A model generated the notes under the pieces. It was not told the DNA's origin. It saw only the letters and a program-made list of their open reading frames with translations, and made no database searches. This document shows positions 13,472 through 21,335 of a stretch of DNA of 21,335 nt, piece after piece. Both the position numbers and the translations under genes were made by a program. This stretch comes from Planctomycetales bacterium. Its GTDB lineage: Bacteria; Planctomycetota; UBA11346. Within the stretch, counting starts at the first letter, position 1. Each line of letters opens with the position of its first letter. The DNA lies in NCBI GenBank assembly GCA_025362255.1, contig JANYGY010000148.1, positions 1-21,335 of the forward strand, written 5' to 3'.

Positions 13472-16330
13472 GTGAACGACGATGAGGCCATGAATGGTCA
13501 ACAGACGTCGGCGCATTATCTGTCGGGAACCCATTGGGACCGTGAGTGGTATCGGCCTTTTGAAGAATTCCGCTTCATGTTGGTTCAGCTCATCGACCAC
13601 TTGATCGAGCTGATGGAACGCGATCCCGAATTCCGCTATTTTCATCTCGATGGCCAGACTTGCATGCTGGAGGATTATTGTGCCATCAGACCAGAGCGGC
13701 GTGAGCGGCTTGGGCGGCTGATTCGTGGTGGGCGGATCCTGATCGGGCCATGGTACACCATGCCTGATCTCTTCTGCGTCGGTGATGAAGCATTGATCCG
13801 GAACCTGGCCCACGGTCGGGCTTTGGCGCAAGCGTGGGGAACCCACGCGATGCCGGTGGGATTTATCTGCGACATGTTTGGACACCCATCGCAGATGCCG
13901 CTCATCTTCGCCGGGTTCGGTTGCCACGACGTGGTGTTAGGCCGTGGCGTTAACGAACGTGATACTCCCGCATTATTTGATTGGCGCGGGCCGGATGGCA
14001 CGTCGGTGTTGGCATTCAAACTTCAGGACGCACAGGGGTATGGCGCGATGGCGCTGCCGCGAGCGTGTCTCGAACAACCGACGTTTGTCCTCGCGGCGTT
14101 GCCCTTGTTCACCGCTGAACTGACAGCGGTTGCTGGAGATCCCGCCCAGACTGAGCTCGTCCGCCAGCGGTGGGCTGATCGCACCTTGGGTGACTATATC
14201 AACCATGAACTTTCTCGCTCCGGCGGCGCTCCACTCGGAATTTTCGATAGCATGGACCACAGCCTGCCTTCGGCAGATGTCAGCGCGTGGTTGCACAGAA
14301 TGAAAAGATTAGCGCCGCACCTTGAGGTCGCGCATTCGACGTTGCCCGAATTTTTCAAAGATGCGCGCGCGGGCATCAGGCAAAGGAATGAATCCTTACC
14401 GATCCGGGTTGGTGAACTGCGCGATCCCTCTCACCGGCGCAATGGCTACAATTGGCTGATTCCCAATTGCGTCTCGGCACGGGTTCGTCTGAAACAAGCC
14501 AATGATGCTTGTCAGGCCCTGCTCGAACGCTGGGTCGAGCCATTCCTTGCCATTAGCGTCATGCAAGAATCGATCGCCGAGACCGCGCCCCGATTCTTAG
14601 CGCATGCTTGGCAGACCTTGCTCACCAATCAGGCCCATGATTCGATCGGCGGATGTTCGATCGATCAGGTCCATCGCGATATGGCGACGCGTTTTGAGCA
14701 AGTGCATGTCCTCGGCGAGACCTTACGTAATCAAAGCCTCGGCGAGTTGACTCAAGGAGCCCGGGAGTTGGGCCGAACAGCTGGTGAATTCACTTTAATC
14801 GTATGCAACCCCCTGCCCTGGTCCCGACCTGAGGTGATCGAGTTCGATGTCGATCTGCCGCTCAACTATGCGGCTGAATATCGGGAAAGTTTTTTTTCAC
14901 CGGCGATCAAGGGATTCATTCTGGAAGATGAACATGGCACGGGGATTCCCTATCAACGGTTGTCCTACATCCCGAAAACCAATGCGCGCAGCCGATATCC
15001 CCGCTTCAGCTTTCAGAGTGATGGAGAATTCACCCGTTATCGCCTGGCGGCGCGTCTCGACCTGCCAGCCTGCGGATACCGCAGTGTACGGGTCCGGATG
15101 GCCGAGATTCCTGATCCGGCGCTCGGTTGCCTTCCCGTGCGCCACCGGGGTAGCCTGCGCAGCGGACCAGCAGCAGGCGACAATGGACTCATATCAGTCA
15201 CCGTCATGGCGGATGGCACGCTCACCGTCCGTGACCTGCGCAGTGGCGAGGAGTATCGGGATCTGCTTCTTTTCGAGCACCGTGGAGAAATAGGCGACGG
15301 CTGGTTTCATGTCGCGCCGGTCAATGACCGGGTGACGTGGTCGCGAGGATCGCCGTGCACGATATCAGTTGTCCATGATGGACCCGAACAAATGACCCTC
15401 CGTTTGGAAACCACCATGCAGGTCGCCAAACGGCACGATCAGGCATCGGCCCGGGCTAGTGTCGAATCCACGCAGTTGTCGATCATCTCACTGGTCACCC
15501 TGCGTGCTGGGGCCGATCATCTCGACATCGAGACTTCGATTGAGAACCAGGCCGAGGATTTTCGACTGCGATTATTATTGCCGGTTGATGTTCCGACTGC
15601 TCAGACCTGGCTGGCGCATCATCCCTTTGATCTGGTCGAGCGACCGATCGCGGTCGATCCGGCGACCGACGGCTGGCAAGAAGCGGAGCTTGCCGAAAAA
15701 CCGTTTTTGCACGTCCAATCAGTCGGTCACGCAAACCGGGGTCTGGCCTTCATCTCTGCCGGTGGAATGCACGAAGGCGGAGTGGCTGACGACCACCGGC
15801 GGACGATGCAGGTCACTCTGCTTCGATCATTTCGCACGACCATCGCCACCGGTGGTGAGCCTGATGGACTTGAGTCCGGTGCGCTGAAGTGGCGGTATCT
15901 GCTGCTGCCTTTTTCCGGAACTCTTCCCCGGAGTCGCGTCTTTGAATTGCTGGCGAGCGCCCAAAGCGGAGTCACCAGCAGGCAAAGTGGCGCACGTCCA
16001 TCGGGATTCGCGCCATTGCCAGCCACTGGCGATACGCAGGTATCATTCTTGGAACAACGTGATCGCCGGTTGGTGATTTCAGCCATTGCCCCATCGATCG
16101 ATGGCCGTGGCATCATTGTCCGCTTGTGGAATCACAGCTCTGAGCCCACGACGGATCGCCTTCGATTTCAACGCTCCATCGTCGCTGCGGCATTGGTGAA
16201 TCTGGCCGAGGATCGAGAACAGGAGAGTCGAGATATCACGTATTCTGGACATCAGATGTCGGTTACCGTGGCAGGCAGGTCAGTTGCCACCGTACGCATT
16301 CGCTTCGGCTCGATGAAACCATTCATGTGA
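13472..16330 (+). CDS. GH38 family alpha-mannosidase
   Basis: A 952-residue glycoside hydrolase family 38 enzyme, which removes alpha-linked mannose from oligosaccharides with retention, using zinc (family knowledge). Residues 15-27 contain HYLSGTHWDREWY with metal ligands H21 and D23. The catalytic nucleophile is D134 in GFICDMFGHPSQMP, and H389 in NQAHDSIGGCS is the further metal ligand. Substrate-site segments PWYTMPD (93-99) and FHLDGQ (57-62) are present. The mid-domain three-helix bundle and long C-terminal beta domains run to the end, so the length is normal and nothing is missing. No signal peptide, so it is probably cytoplasmic and acts on imported oligosaccharides. The start is GTG at 13472; ATG at 13490 (residue 7) is equally plausible. 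A copy of the shared palindrome lies just upstream. Confidence 0.95.
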   Translation: MNDDEAMNGQQTSAHYLSGTHWDREWYRPFEEFRFMLVQLIDHLIELMERDPEFRYFHLDGQTCMLEDYCAIRPERRERLGRLIRGGRILIGPWYTMPDLFCVGDEALIRNLAHGRALAQAWGTHAMPVGFICDMFGHPSQMPLIFAGFGCHDVVLGRGVNERDTPALFDWRGPDGTSVLAFKLQDAQGYGAMALPRACLEQPTFVLAALPLFTAELTAVAGDPAQTELVRQRWADRTLGDYINHELSRSGGAPLGIFDSMDHSLPSADVSAWLHRMKRLAPHLEVAHSTLPEFFKDARAGIRQRNESLPIRVGELRDPSHRRNGYNWLIPNCVSARVRLKQANDACQALLERWVEPFLAISVMQESIAETAPRFLAHAWQTLLTNQAHDSIGGCSIDQVHRDMATRFEQVHVLGETLRNQSLGELTQGARELGRTAGEFTLIVCNPLPWSRPEVIEFDVDLPLNYAAEYRESFFSPAIKGFILEDEHGTGIPYQRLSYIPKTNARSRYPRFSFQSDGEFTRYRLAARLDLPACGYRSVRVRMAEIPDPALGCLPVRHRGSLRSGPAAGDNGLISVTVMADGTLTVRDLRSGEEYRDLLLFEHRGEIGDGWFHVAPVNDRVTWSRGSPCTISVVHDGPEQMTLRLETTMQVAKRHDQASARASVESTQLSIISLVTLRAGADHLDIETSIENQAEDFRLRLLLPVDVPTAQTWLAHHPFDLVERPIAVDPATDGWQEAELAEKPFLHVQSVGHANRGLAFISAGGMHEGGVADDHRRTMQVTLLRSFRTTIATGGEPDGLESGALKWRYLLLPFSGTLPRSRVFELLASAQSGVTSRQSGARPSGFAPLPATGDTQVSFLEQRDRRLVISAIAPSIDGRGIIVRLWNHSSEPTTDRLRFQRSIVAAALVNLAEDREQESRDITYSGHQMSVTVAGRSVATVRIRFGSMKPFM

Positions 16331-16344
16331 AGTTCGAGCCCCGA

Positions 16345-16394
16345 TACTCTGGAAGCGTACTTGGTATTGCCAAATCGATATTTCCTCCAGAGTA
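16345..16394. repeat. 9-base inverted repeat flanking the promoter region of the HTH gene
   Basis: Arms TACTCTGGA (16345-16353) and TCCAGAGTA (16386-16394) are perfect inverted copies 32 bases apart. They occupy almost all of the 70 bases between the GH38 stop and the HTH gene start. There is no T-run, so it is not a standard terminator. A pair of operator half-sites used by the downstream DNA-binding protein on its own promoter is one reading; a long-loop RNA hairpin is another. Inside it, TTGG-TATTG-CCAA adds a smaller repeat. Confidence 0.4.
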
Positions 16395-16400
16395 GCGCTC

Positions 16401-16859
16401 ATGACCATTAATCTCTCAAAAATCCTCCAAACCAAACGCACCGAAGGTAAACTTTCGTTCGAATCCATGGCCAAGGCCATCGGCGTATCGACGGTTTCCG
16501 TCAAGGGCGTGATCGACGGCAAGTCGAAGCCCAATGCCACGACCGCCAAAAAGTACGCCGCCTATCTGGGCATCGACGTTGCCGAGTTGGTCTCGGTGAA
16601 CGCCGCCAAGAAAAATTCCAAGTCCAAGGGTGCCAAAGCCAAGGCGCCGAAGGCTGCCAAAGCCGCTGCTCAAGGCAAAAAGGCATCGACCAAGGTCAGC
16701 GCCAAATCAGCCGGCAAGACCAAGGTCGGCCTGGGCGCTGAACTGTCGCGCGCCATCGGCGTCGCCGCTGCGGTTCTCGATGATGAGTTGGCCCTGGCAG
16801 TCCACACTGCTGGCAAGCTCGAACGCGACATCATCGGCCGTCTGCTCAAAATCGGTTGA
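16401..16859 (+). CDS. small XRE-type HTH protein with Lys/Ala-rich linker
   Basis: A 152-residue protein in three parts. Residues 5-62 look like an XRE/HTH_3-type helix-turn-helix (LSKILQTKRTEGKLSFESMAKAIG, then VSTVSVKGVIDGKSKPNATTAKKYAAYLGIDVAEL). Residues 68-108 are a low-complexity Lys/Ala/Ser linker resembling histone H1-like or nucleoid-protein tails. Residues 110-152 form a predicted helical end, acidic in part (AAAVLDDELALAVHTAGKLERDIIGRLL), possibly for oligomerisation. It may be a nucleoid-associated protein or a regulator with nonspecific DNA affinity; I do not recognise a named family. It is a single-gene transcript: a 9-base inverted repeat precedes it and a strong terminator follows. 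Codon use (many GCC/AAG) looks optimised, suggesting high expression. Confidence 0.85.
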   Translation: MTINLSKILQTKRTEGKLSFESMAKAIGVSTVSVKGVIDGKSKPNATTAKKYAAYLGIDVAELVSVNAAKKNSKSKGAKAKAPKAAKAAAQGKKASTKVSAKSAGKTKVGLGAELSRAIGVAAAVLDDELALAVHTAGKLERDIIGRLLKIG

Positions 16860-16926
16860 GGTCGACCTGCCCGCGCCATGCGCTCGGGCAAATATGCATC
16901 AGGTGACTTTTGGTCACTGACAATTA

Positions 16927-16962
16927 GGCGGGTGGACTGCAAAGTCCGCCCGCCTTTTTTTT
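16927..16962 (+). terminator. intrinsic terminator after the HTH gene
   Basis: Arms GGCGGGTGGACT (16927-16938) and AGTCCGCCCGCC (16943-16954) pair over 12 bases with one G-U wobble, closed by a GCAA tetraloop and followed by eight Ts (16955-16962). This is the clearest rho-independent terminator in the window. It ends the HTH transcript 68 bases after its stop and insulates the giant gene downstream. Confidence 0.93.
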
Positions 16963-17026
16963 CGTTCTTCTTGGCGCTTGGGTTGCAACACCATGATATC
17001 CGTCAGCGATCCGCGGATGGTGAACG

Positions 17027-20000
17027 ATGACCAATCGCTTACGTTCAATGCTTATGCATGTTCGCTTGGCATCCCTCTTCACCGTGGTTCATTTCAGCAC
17101 GGTGCTGCTCACCGGCTTTTTCACCTGCGGTGTCACCACCCACACTTTGGCGGGCGCTGAACCCACGGTGGATGTGCTTGAGGAGCTGGCCCTCGGTGAG
17201 CATGCAACCGCTGCCGCGCATCTCGATCCAGGAAGTGCTGAACAGTGGTATTGGCGCATCGTCCACGCCCAACTCACCGATCCAGCAGCCGCAGCGCGCC
17301 TGCTCGATGCGGCCGAGCGCGTGGTCACTCCCAATGTCATGCGACAACTGCGACTTCGACAAGCCGCGATCACCTGGAATAGCGATCCGCACGCGGCCGA
17401 ATTTCTGGCCGAGACCTTGACCCAGCAGAACGCACCCCGGGCAACCACGCCCGAAGAAGTTACCACCGAGTTGAGCCGGCTGTGCGATTTTCCGCTTAAT
17501 CTTGAACCGCACGAATATGATGTTGACGGCGTGATCCAGGTCCTCGCCACCGCCACCGGAGACCGCCGCCACAACCTGCTCGGACGCCTTGATCACGCAT
17601 CCACACCCGCCGTGGTCGATGCGATCATTCGCGATCTGAATGACCAGACAGCGGACACTTTCGGCTCGCTGCCGATCCACACTGGGCTGACCATCGAGCA
17701 ATTGTCGACCGTGGCGGGCGGAGTTCCCGCGATCGTGAACCATCCACAGTTCATGCGTCTGAGACTCAAGCACCTCGCGGGACTTCATGATGCGACGCAC
17801 TGGCAAATCGATCCGCGAGCGCGTCGAGCCTACTGCGAAGCACTCCTCGCCGAGTCATTGTTTTACGAAGCCAATCGACCTGATCTCGCGGCGCTGCGCC
17901 TGATCGCCCTCGAAGAATTGGTGATCCTCGATATCACCGACGGCTGGCCCACGTCGGCACGCATCCAGGAATGGTATGCGGCAAAGTCGATGGTCGTCCC
18001 CGATAATGCTCCCCAGGGAAATAAAGCCGCACTCACCCGCGACGAGGTTTTCCAACTCACCGGCCTGTCGGGGAAACTAGTGGACCAGGCGATCGAACTC
18101 GCAGTTGATCATCACCTCGTAGAAGTCGCGTCCGCTCCTGAATGGGCCGAATGCCTTGGCCGGGGGACCGTGGCGGGACGCCAGATGGCGGCCCGGATCG
18201 TCACCGGCATCCGCTCCGCCGATCAGGTGGCAGATGCCGATACGATCGCCGCGTTGGGCGGACCAAAAGCGGCGCAACTCCTCCACGATCGCACCGAATT
18301 GGCGTGGTGGCCAGGACAGGAATCCGCTTTGAGTGCGCTCGATACGCCGGTCACCGTGCGCCTGATTGCCAAACATCTCGACCGGTTGGCGGTACGGGTT
18401 TGGCGAATTGACGAAGAAGCCGTCCTGCGCACCAAGGACTCAGTCGAGATCGCCATGGATCTCACCGGCAACCTGCCACTGGCCACCATCGCGGTGCCGC
18501 TGCGCGCTGACCCGTGGCTGCGTCAGCAACGTGACATTCCCCTGCCCCAGATCAGTGGACCTGGCACGTGGCTGATCGAGGCGATGGGCGACCAACGGGC
18601 AATCCGCCTGCTGGTGCGCCGGGGCGCCATCGAGGTGATCACGACCAGCGATGCGCTGGGCAATCGCGCGGTGGTGGTGGATCAGCTTGGGCAGGTCGTA
18701 ATGAAGTCGCATCTGTGGGTGAGCGCACTGTGTCTGCACGCCGATGATCGTGGAGTCATTCGGCTGCCTGACGGTCGCAACACCTATGAACGGCTGGTCG
18801 CCGTTGGTGGCGGGCACGCCTCGCTGAGCACCATCCGCCTCCCAGATGAAGTCTATCATCTCGCCGGCTGGCTGCTGAATGCGCGCGAACATCTCTTGGC
18901 CGGCACCAACCCAACGTTGGCTTTCGGCGCACATCTCAGCCGTGGACTATCCACGGTATCGCTCTCCGCGTTGCGCGAACCACAGGTGACTCTGCGCTGG
19001 CAGGGCCGCGCCGGCGAGAACATCGCCAGCCAGAGTCTTCCGCTGCACCTCGCCGATGACCAGGATGTCATCCTGCCGTTGACGGTACCCGAAGGCGCAA
19101 TGACGCTGCACTGGCGATTAGAAGCGCAGGTGCTCAGTCGATCGACCGGCCGCGAAGTGACTGTCAACGATCGTGGGGAGATCACCTTATCCCCAGGAAT
19201 CGCCGAGGATGCGTTGAGCGATCACGTGATTCGCCGCGAACCTGAAGGCTGGCTGGTGGAGCTGCGCGGCAATGCCGGTGAACCTCTTCCTGGGCATTGG
19301 CTCGATATCGGGGTCACCGTACGCGGGTGCCGAGTCGCCAATCCCCTGCGCAGCATGAAGACCGACTCAGATGGGAAGATCCATCTCGGTAAACTTCCTC
19401 AGGCATTGCTGATTCATGTGCATAAGGACTCGGATTCAGGCCGTGCATGGGCAACCACGGACCCACCGCAACTCCTGCCGCAGAACACGGTGCTCAGACC
19501 TGGCGAGACCATGGATCTCCCGCTGGCGGAATCGCCTCAGGTTTTCCGCGTACATGGTGAAACCTACATCGCTGAACTTCCTGACGCGCTGAAGCGGACC
19601 GCAAATGGATGGTCGGTGCATTTTGCCAACGTCGGCAATTACCGTATTCATGATAATTTCAGCCAGGTAGAGATCAGCGTCCGGCAGAGCACCGCCACCG
19701 AGGGGGACCTCTTGGTGGGCGCTGGAGTGATTGCCCAAGTTCCCGTGCCCGAGCCAGTGATCAGCGCCCACCTGACTGCGACCATGCTTGAAGTGCGCCT
19801 CACCGGCTTGAGTTCAGCGGCTCGGGTGCACCTCGTCCCACTGCGGCTGTGGCCCACGTCCGATGATCTAGCGATCGGGAGCTATGCTCAGCAGCGACTG
19901 ATGCTGCACGATTGGGTGCCACCGGGCAGTTCATCAGGATCGCGCACGGTTGGCGATGAAGAATGGTACCTGTCCAATCGCCGTGATCAGCATGCATTTG

Positions 20001-21335
20001 CAGGTGTGATGCTCGACCGTCCGACCCCCTTGCTGGACCCGTGGCATCCTGATGAGCCGATTTGCTTATCGAGGGATAGTGGAGTCGTTTCTGGGATATT
20101 TGGGAATAGAAGTGGTGGCGGGCGTAAACGGGCAGTCGGCAAAGCTGGAGGTTTGAATGCTTGTCAGTCTATGAAAAAACCAAATTTCCTGACGCCGGAT
20201 TGGCTCGCGGCGGCGAATCCCATGCACCTCAATGTTCGTCTTGATGCCACAGGTCTGCTCAGCGTCCCACTGTCCAGCCTGGGCGATGCCGCTGAAGTAT
20301 TCGTGCTGGGGACGGACGGCGTTCAGCTGGTGCAGAAGTTGGTGTCACTGCCGGCGCGAATCATGCCGCTGCCTGTCCGCAACCGTCAAATGAACGACCT
20401 GCTGCCATTGACTGGCGAAATCGGCGTCAGTAGCGGATTCACCGCCCTGCAGACGGGTGAACGCCTCGATCTTCCGAGTCTGCCTGGCTCACGTATCCGC
20501 CTCATCGATTCAGTCGGGGGCTTTATCGGATTCATTCGCGCCGCATGGCCAAACCTGGATTTAGGACCATTTGCCCGGCTTGGCCAGTGGGCCGAGCTTG
20601 ATTCAGCTGCCCGTAGAAAGCTGTGGGATACCGGTGCCTCACACGAACTGCATCTGTTTCTCGCTCATCATGACCCCGATTTTGCCGCGATGGTCACCGC
20701 CTATCGGCGGCAAGTATTGGTACCGGATGCCATGCTGTCGGCCCTCTGCGACGTTGATCGGACGCCCTGGTTGCGCGCGGGTGCGCCCTTGAATCCGATC
20801 GAGCGGATGCTGCTCGCCGAACGCTTGCCACCAGCCGACGCAGACCGTTGGCGGCGCCTGCTCAATGACGCGGCACGTGACATTCAATCCGATCCACCCA
20901 GACGCACGGCAATGATCAATGCATTGCTGGCCAGCACCATTGGGGCGGGGTCACCTCTGCCAGTGATATCACCTCCTGCCCGTAGAATCGCCGCATCATT
21001 GGAAAAAGAATTTGTTTCATCGTCAAATAATTCACTGCCCATGTTGCGTGGGGCCCTTGGTGAACCGGAACGAATGATAGAATCACGCTGGTGGCACTGC
21101 GCGACCACGCCACCAATTGCCGACAATCCATTGTGGGCGGGATATGCCTCGCGCGATCCGCACCGCGCGTTTTTGCCCACCACCGGTCTTGAGTTAATTC
21201 AGACCGCGACCGAATTACGGGTGGTGCTGGCGATCACTGATTTGCCGTTCGTTCCGCGCGACCACCAATGGCAGGATACTTCCAGTGGCCGCACATTGAC
21301 CGCCGCCGGCCCGCTGATCGTCGCTCATCGTCTAG
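17027..21335 (+). CDS. giant secreted alpha-2-macroglobulin-like protein (C-terminus beyond window)
   Basis: An uninterrupted frame from ATG 17027 to the right edge: 1436 residues seen, no stop. ATG 17048 is an alternative start; TGA at 17021 closes the frame upstream. Residues 1-44 are a signal peptide (basic start, LASLFTVVHFSTVLLTGFF core, cleavage near LAGA-EP). Residues about 45-440 are helical and repeat-like. Residues about 450-1000 resemble macroglobulin beta domains (HLDRLAVRVWRIDEEAVLR at 450; GPGTWLIEAMGDQ; TDSDGKIHLGKL). Residues about 1019-1050 are a Gly/Arg/Lys-rich linker. From memory, the region after it matches the conserved tail of large bacterial macroglobulin-like proteins: SHELHLFLAHHDPDF (1205), LNPIERMLLAERLP (1255) and, near the edge, ELRVVLAITDLPF. 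No CGEQ thioester motif was seen in the visible part. Likely an envelope or surface protein; the role is unknown. A strong terminator separates it from the HTH gene. Confidence 0.8.
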   Translation, partial: MTNRLRSMLMHVRLASLFTVVHFSTVLLTGFFTCGVTTHTLAGAEPTVDVLEELALGEHATAAAHLDPGSAEQWYWRIVHAQLTDPAAAARLLDAAERVVTPNVMRQLRLRQAAITWNSDPHAAEFLAETLTQQNAPRATTPEEVTTELSRLCDFPLNLEPHEYDVDGVIQVLATATGDRRHNLLGRLDHASTPAVVDAIIRDLNDQTADTFGSLPIHTGLTIEQLSTVAGGVPAIVNHPQFMRLRLKHLAGLHDATHWQIDPRARRAYCEALLAESLFYEANRPDLAALRLIALEELVILDITDGWPTSARIQEWYAAKSMVVPDNAPQGNKAALTRDEVFQLTGLSGKLVDQAIELAVDHHLVEVASAPEWAECLGRGTVAGRQMAARIVTGIRSADQVADADTIAALGGPKAAQLLHDRTELAWWPGQESALSALDTPVTVRLIAKHLDRLAVRVWRIDEEAVLRTKDSVEIAMDLTGNLPLATIAVPLRADPWLRQQRDIPLPQISGPGTWLIEAMGDQRAIRLLVRRGAIEVITTSDALGNRAVVVDQLGQVVMKSHLWVSALCLHADDRGVIRLPDGRNTYERLVAVGGGHASLSTIRLPDEVYHLAGWLLNAREHLLAGTNPTLAFGAHLSRGLSTVSLSALREPQVTLRWQGRAGENIASQSLPLHLADDQDVILPLTVPEGAMTLHWRLEAQVLSRSTGREVTVNDRGEITLSPGIAEDALSDHVIRREPEGWLVELRGNAGEPLPGHWLDIGVTVRGCRVANPLRSMKTDSDGKIHLGKLPQALLIHVHKDSDSGRAWATTDPPQLLPQNTVLRPGETMDLPLAESPQVFRVHGETYIAELPDALKRTANGWSVHFANVGNYRIHDNFSQVEISVRQSTATEGDLLVGAGVIAQVPVPEPVISAHLTATMLEVRLTGLSSAARVHLVPLRLWPTSDDLAIGSYAQQRLMLHDWVPPGSSSGSRTVGDEEWYLSNRRDQHAFAGVMLDRPTPLLDPWHPDEPICLSRDSGVVSGIFGNRSGGGRKRAVGKAGGLNACQSMKKPNFLTPDWLAAANPMHLNVRLDATGLLSVPLSSLGDAAEVFVLGTDGVQLVQKLVSLPARIMPLPVRNRQMNDLLPLTGEIGVSSGFTALQTGERLDLPSLPGSRIRLIDSVGGFIGFIRAAWPNLDLGPFARLGQWAELDSAARRKLWDTGASHELHLFLAHHDPDFAAMVTAYRRQVLVPDAMLSALCDVDRTPWLRAGAPLNPIERMLLAERLPPADADRWRRLLNDAARDIQSDPPRRTAMINALLASTIGAGSPLPVISPPARRIAASLEKEFVSSSNNSLPMLRGALGEPERMIESRWWHCATTPPIADNPLWAGYASRDPHRAFLPTTGLELIQTATELRVVLAITDLPFVPRDHQWQDTSSGRTLTAAGPLIVAHRL

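Noticed and set aside
16897..16918. GTGAC-TTTTG-GTCAC inverted repeat
   Set aside because: It is a five-base stem just upstream of a much stronger terminator and is likely incidental.
17045..17806. 253-codon minus-strand ORF
   Set aside because: It is fully antisense to the secreted giant, whose plus frame has a signal peptide and continues to the window edge. The length reflects GC-rich codon bias.
1..21335. tRNA, rRNA, CRISPR array, riboswitch or phage genes
   Set aside because: No cloverleaf, no spaced direct repeats and no rRNA-like or phage structural sequence was recognised on either strand.

Overview
The window looks like a chromosomal segment from a bacterium of the Planctomycetota/Lentisphaerota/Verrucomicrobiota (PVC) group. 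The basis is protein style, not a marker gene. It has two prepilin-type proteins that combine an N-terminal FTLIELLVV methylation motif with a C-terminal H-X9-DG motif. Each is followed by a small membrane-anchored protein of a kind I associate with planctomycete pilin genes. It also has a GntR/LacI hybrid regulator, a giant mosaic beta-helix/CBM9 secreted protein and a very large alpha-2-macroglobulin-like secreted protein. No RNA genes or CRISPR array were seen.

Layout. 1-1030 (-): an IS630-family transposase whose C-terminus runs off the left edge. 1231-1896 (+): a small HEAT-like, single-membrane-span protein with an 11-residue-repeat tail. 2119-8253 (-): a two-gene unit, read right to left, made of a 1336-residue secreted beta-helix/beta-propeller/CBM9-like protein and a 689-residue glycoside-hydrolase-like TIM-barrel protein. 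8254-8665: a divergent regulatory region. 8666-9721 (+): the GntR/LacI-type regulator. 9929-12668 (+): a tandemly duplicated two-gene module, pilin-like protein plus small anchored protein, twice. 12757-13347 (-): a DinB-like protein. 13472-16330 (+): a GH38 alpha-mannosidase. 16401-16859 (+): a small helix-turn-helix protein with a Lys/Ala-rich linker, followed by a textbook terminator. 17027-21335 (+): the start of the alpha-2-macroglobulin-like giant, open at the right edge.

How it fits together. The middle (about 2.1-16.3 kb) reads as a glycan-utilisation locus: secreted glycan-binding protein, GH-like enzyme, alpha-mannosidase, sugar-type regulator and two pilin-like surface modules. The strongest unexplained signal is a palindrome of the form ATTCTA-N8-YAGAAT, with fixed arm spacing. 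It occurs in four intergenic regions: before the beta-helix operon, before each pilin module and before the GH38 gene. By eye I found no copy inside a coding region. It would tie these transcription units into one small regulon, and the GntR/LacI protein in the middle is the obvious candidate regulator, though this is unproven. The flanks (IS630, HEAT-like protein, HTH protein, macroglobulin-like giant) look unrelated to this regulon.
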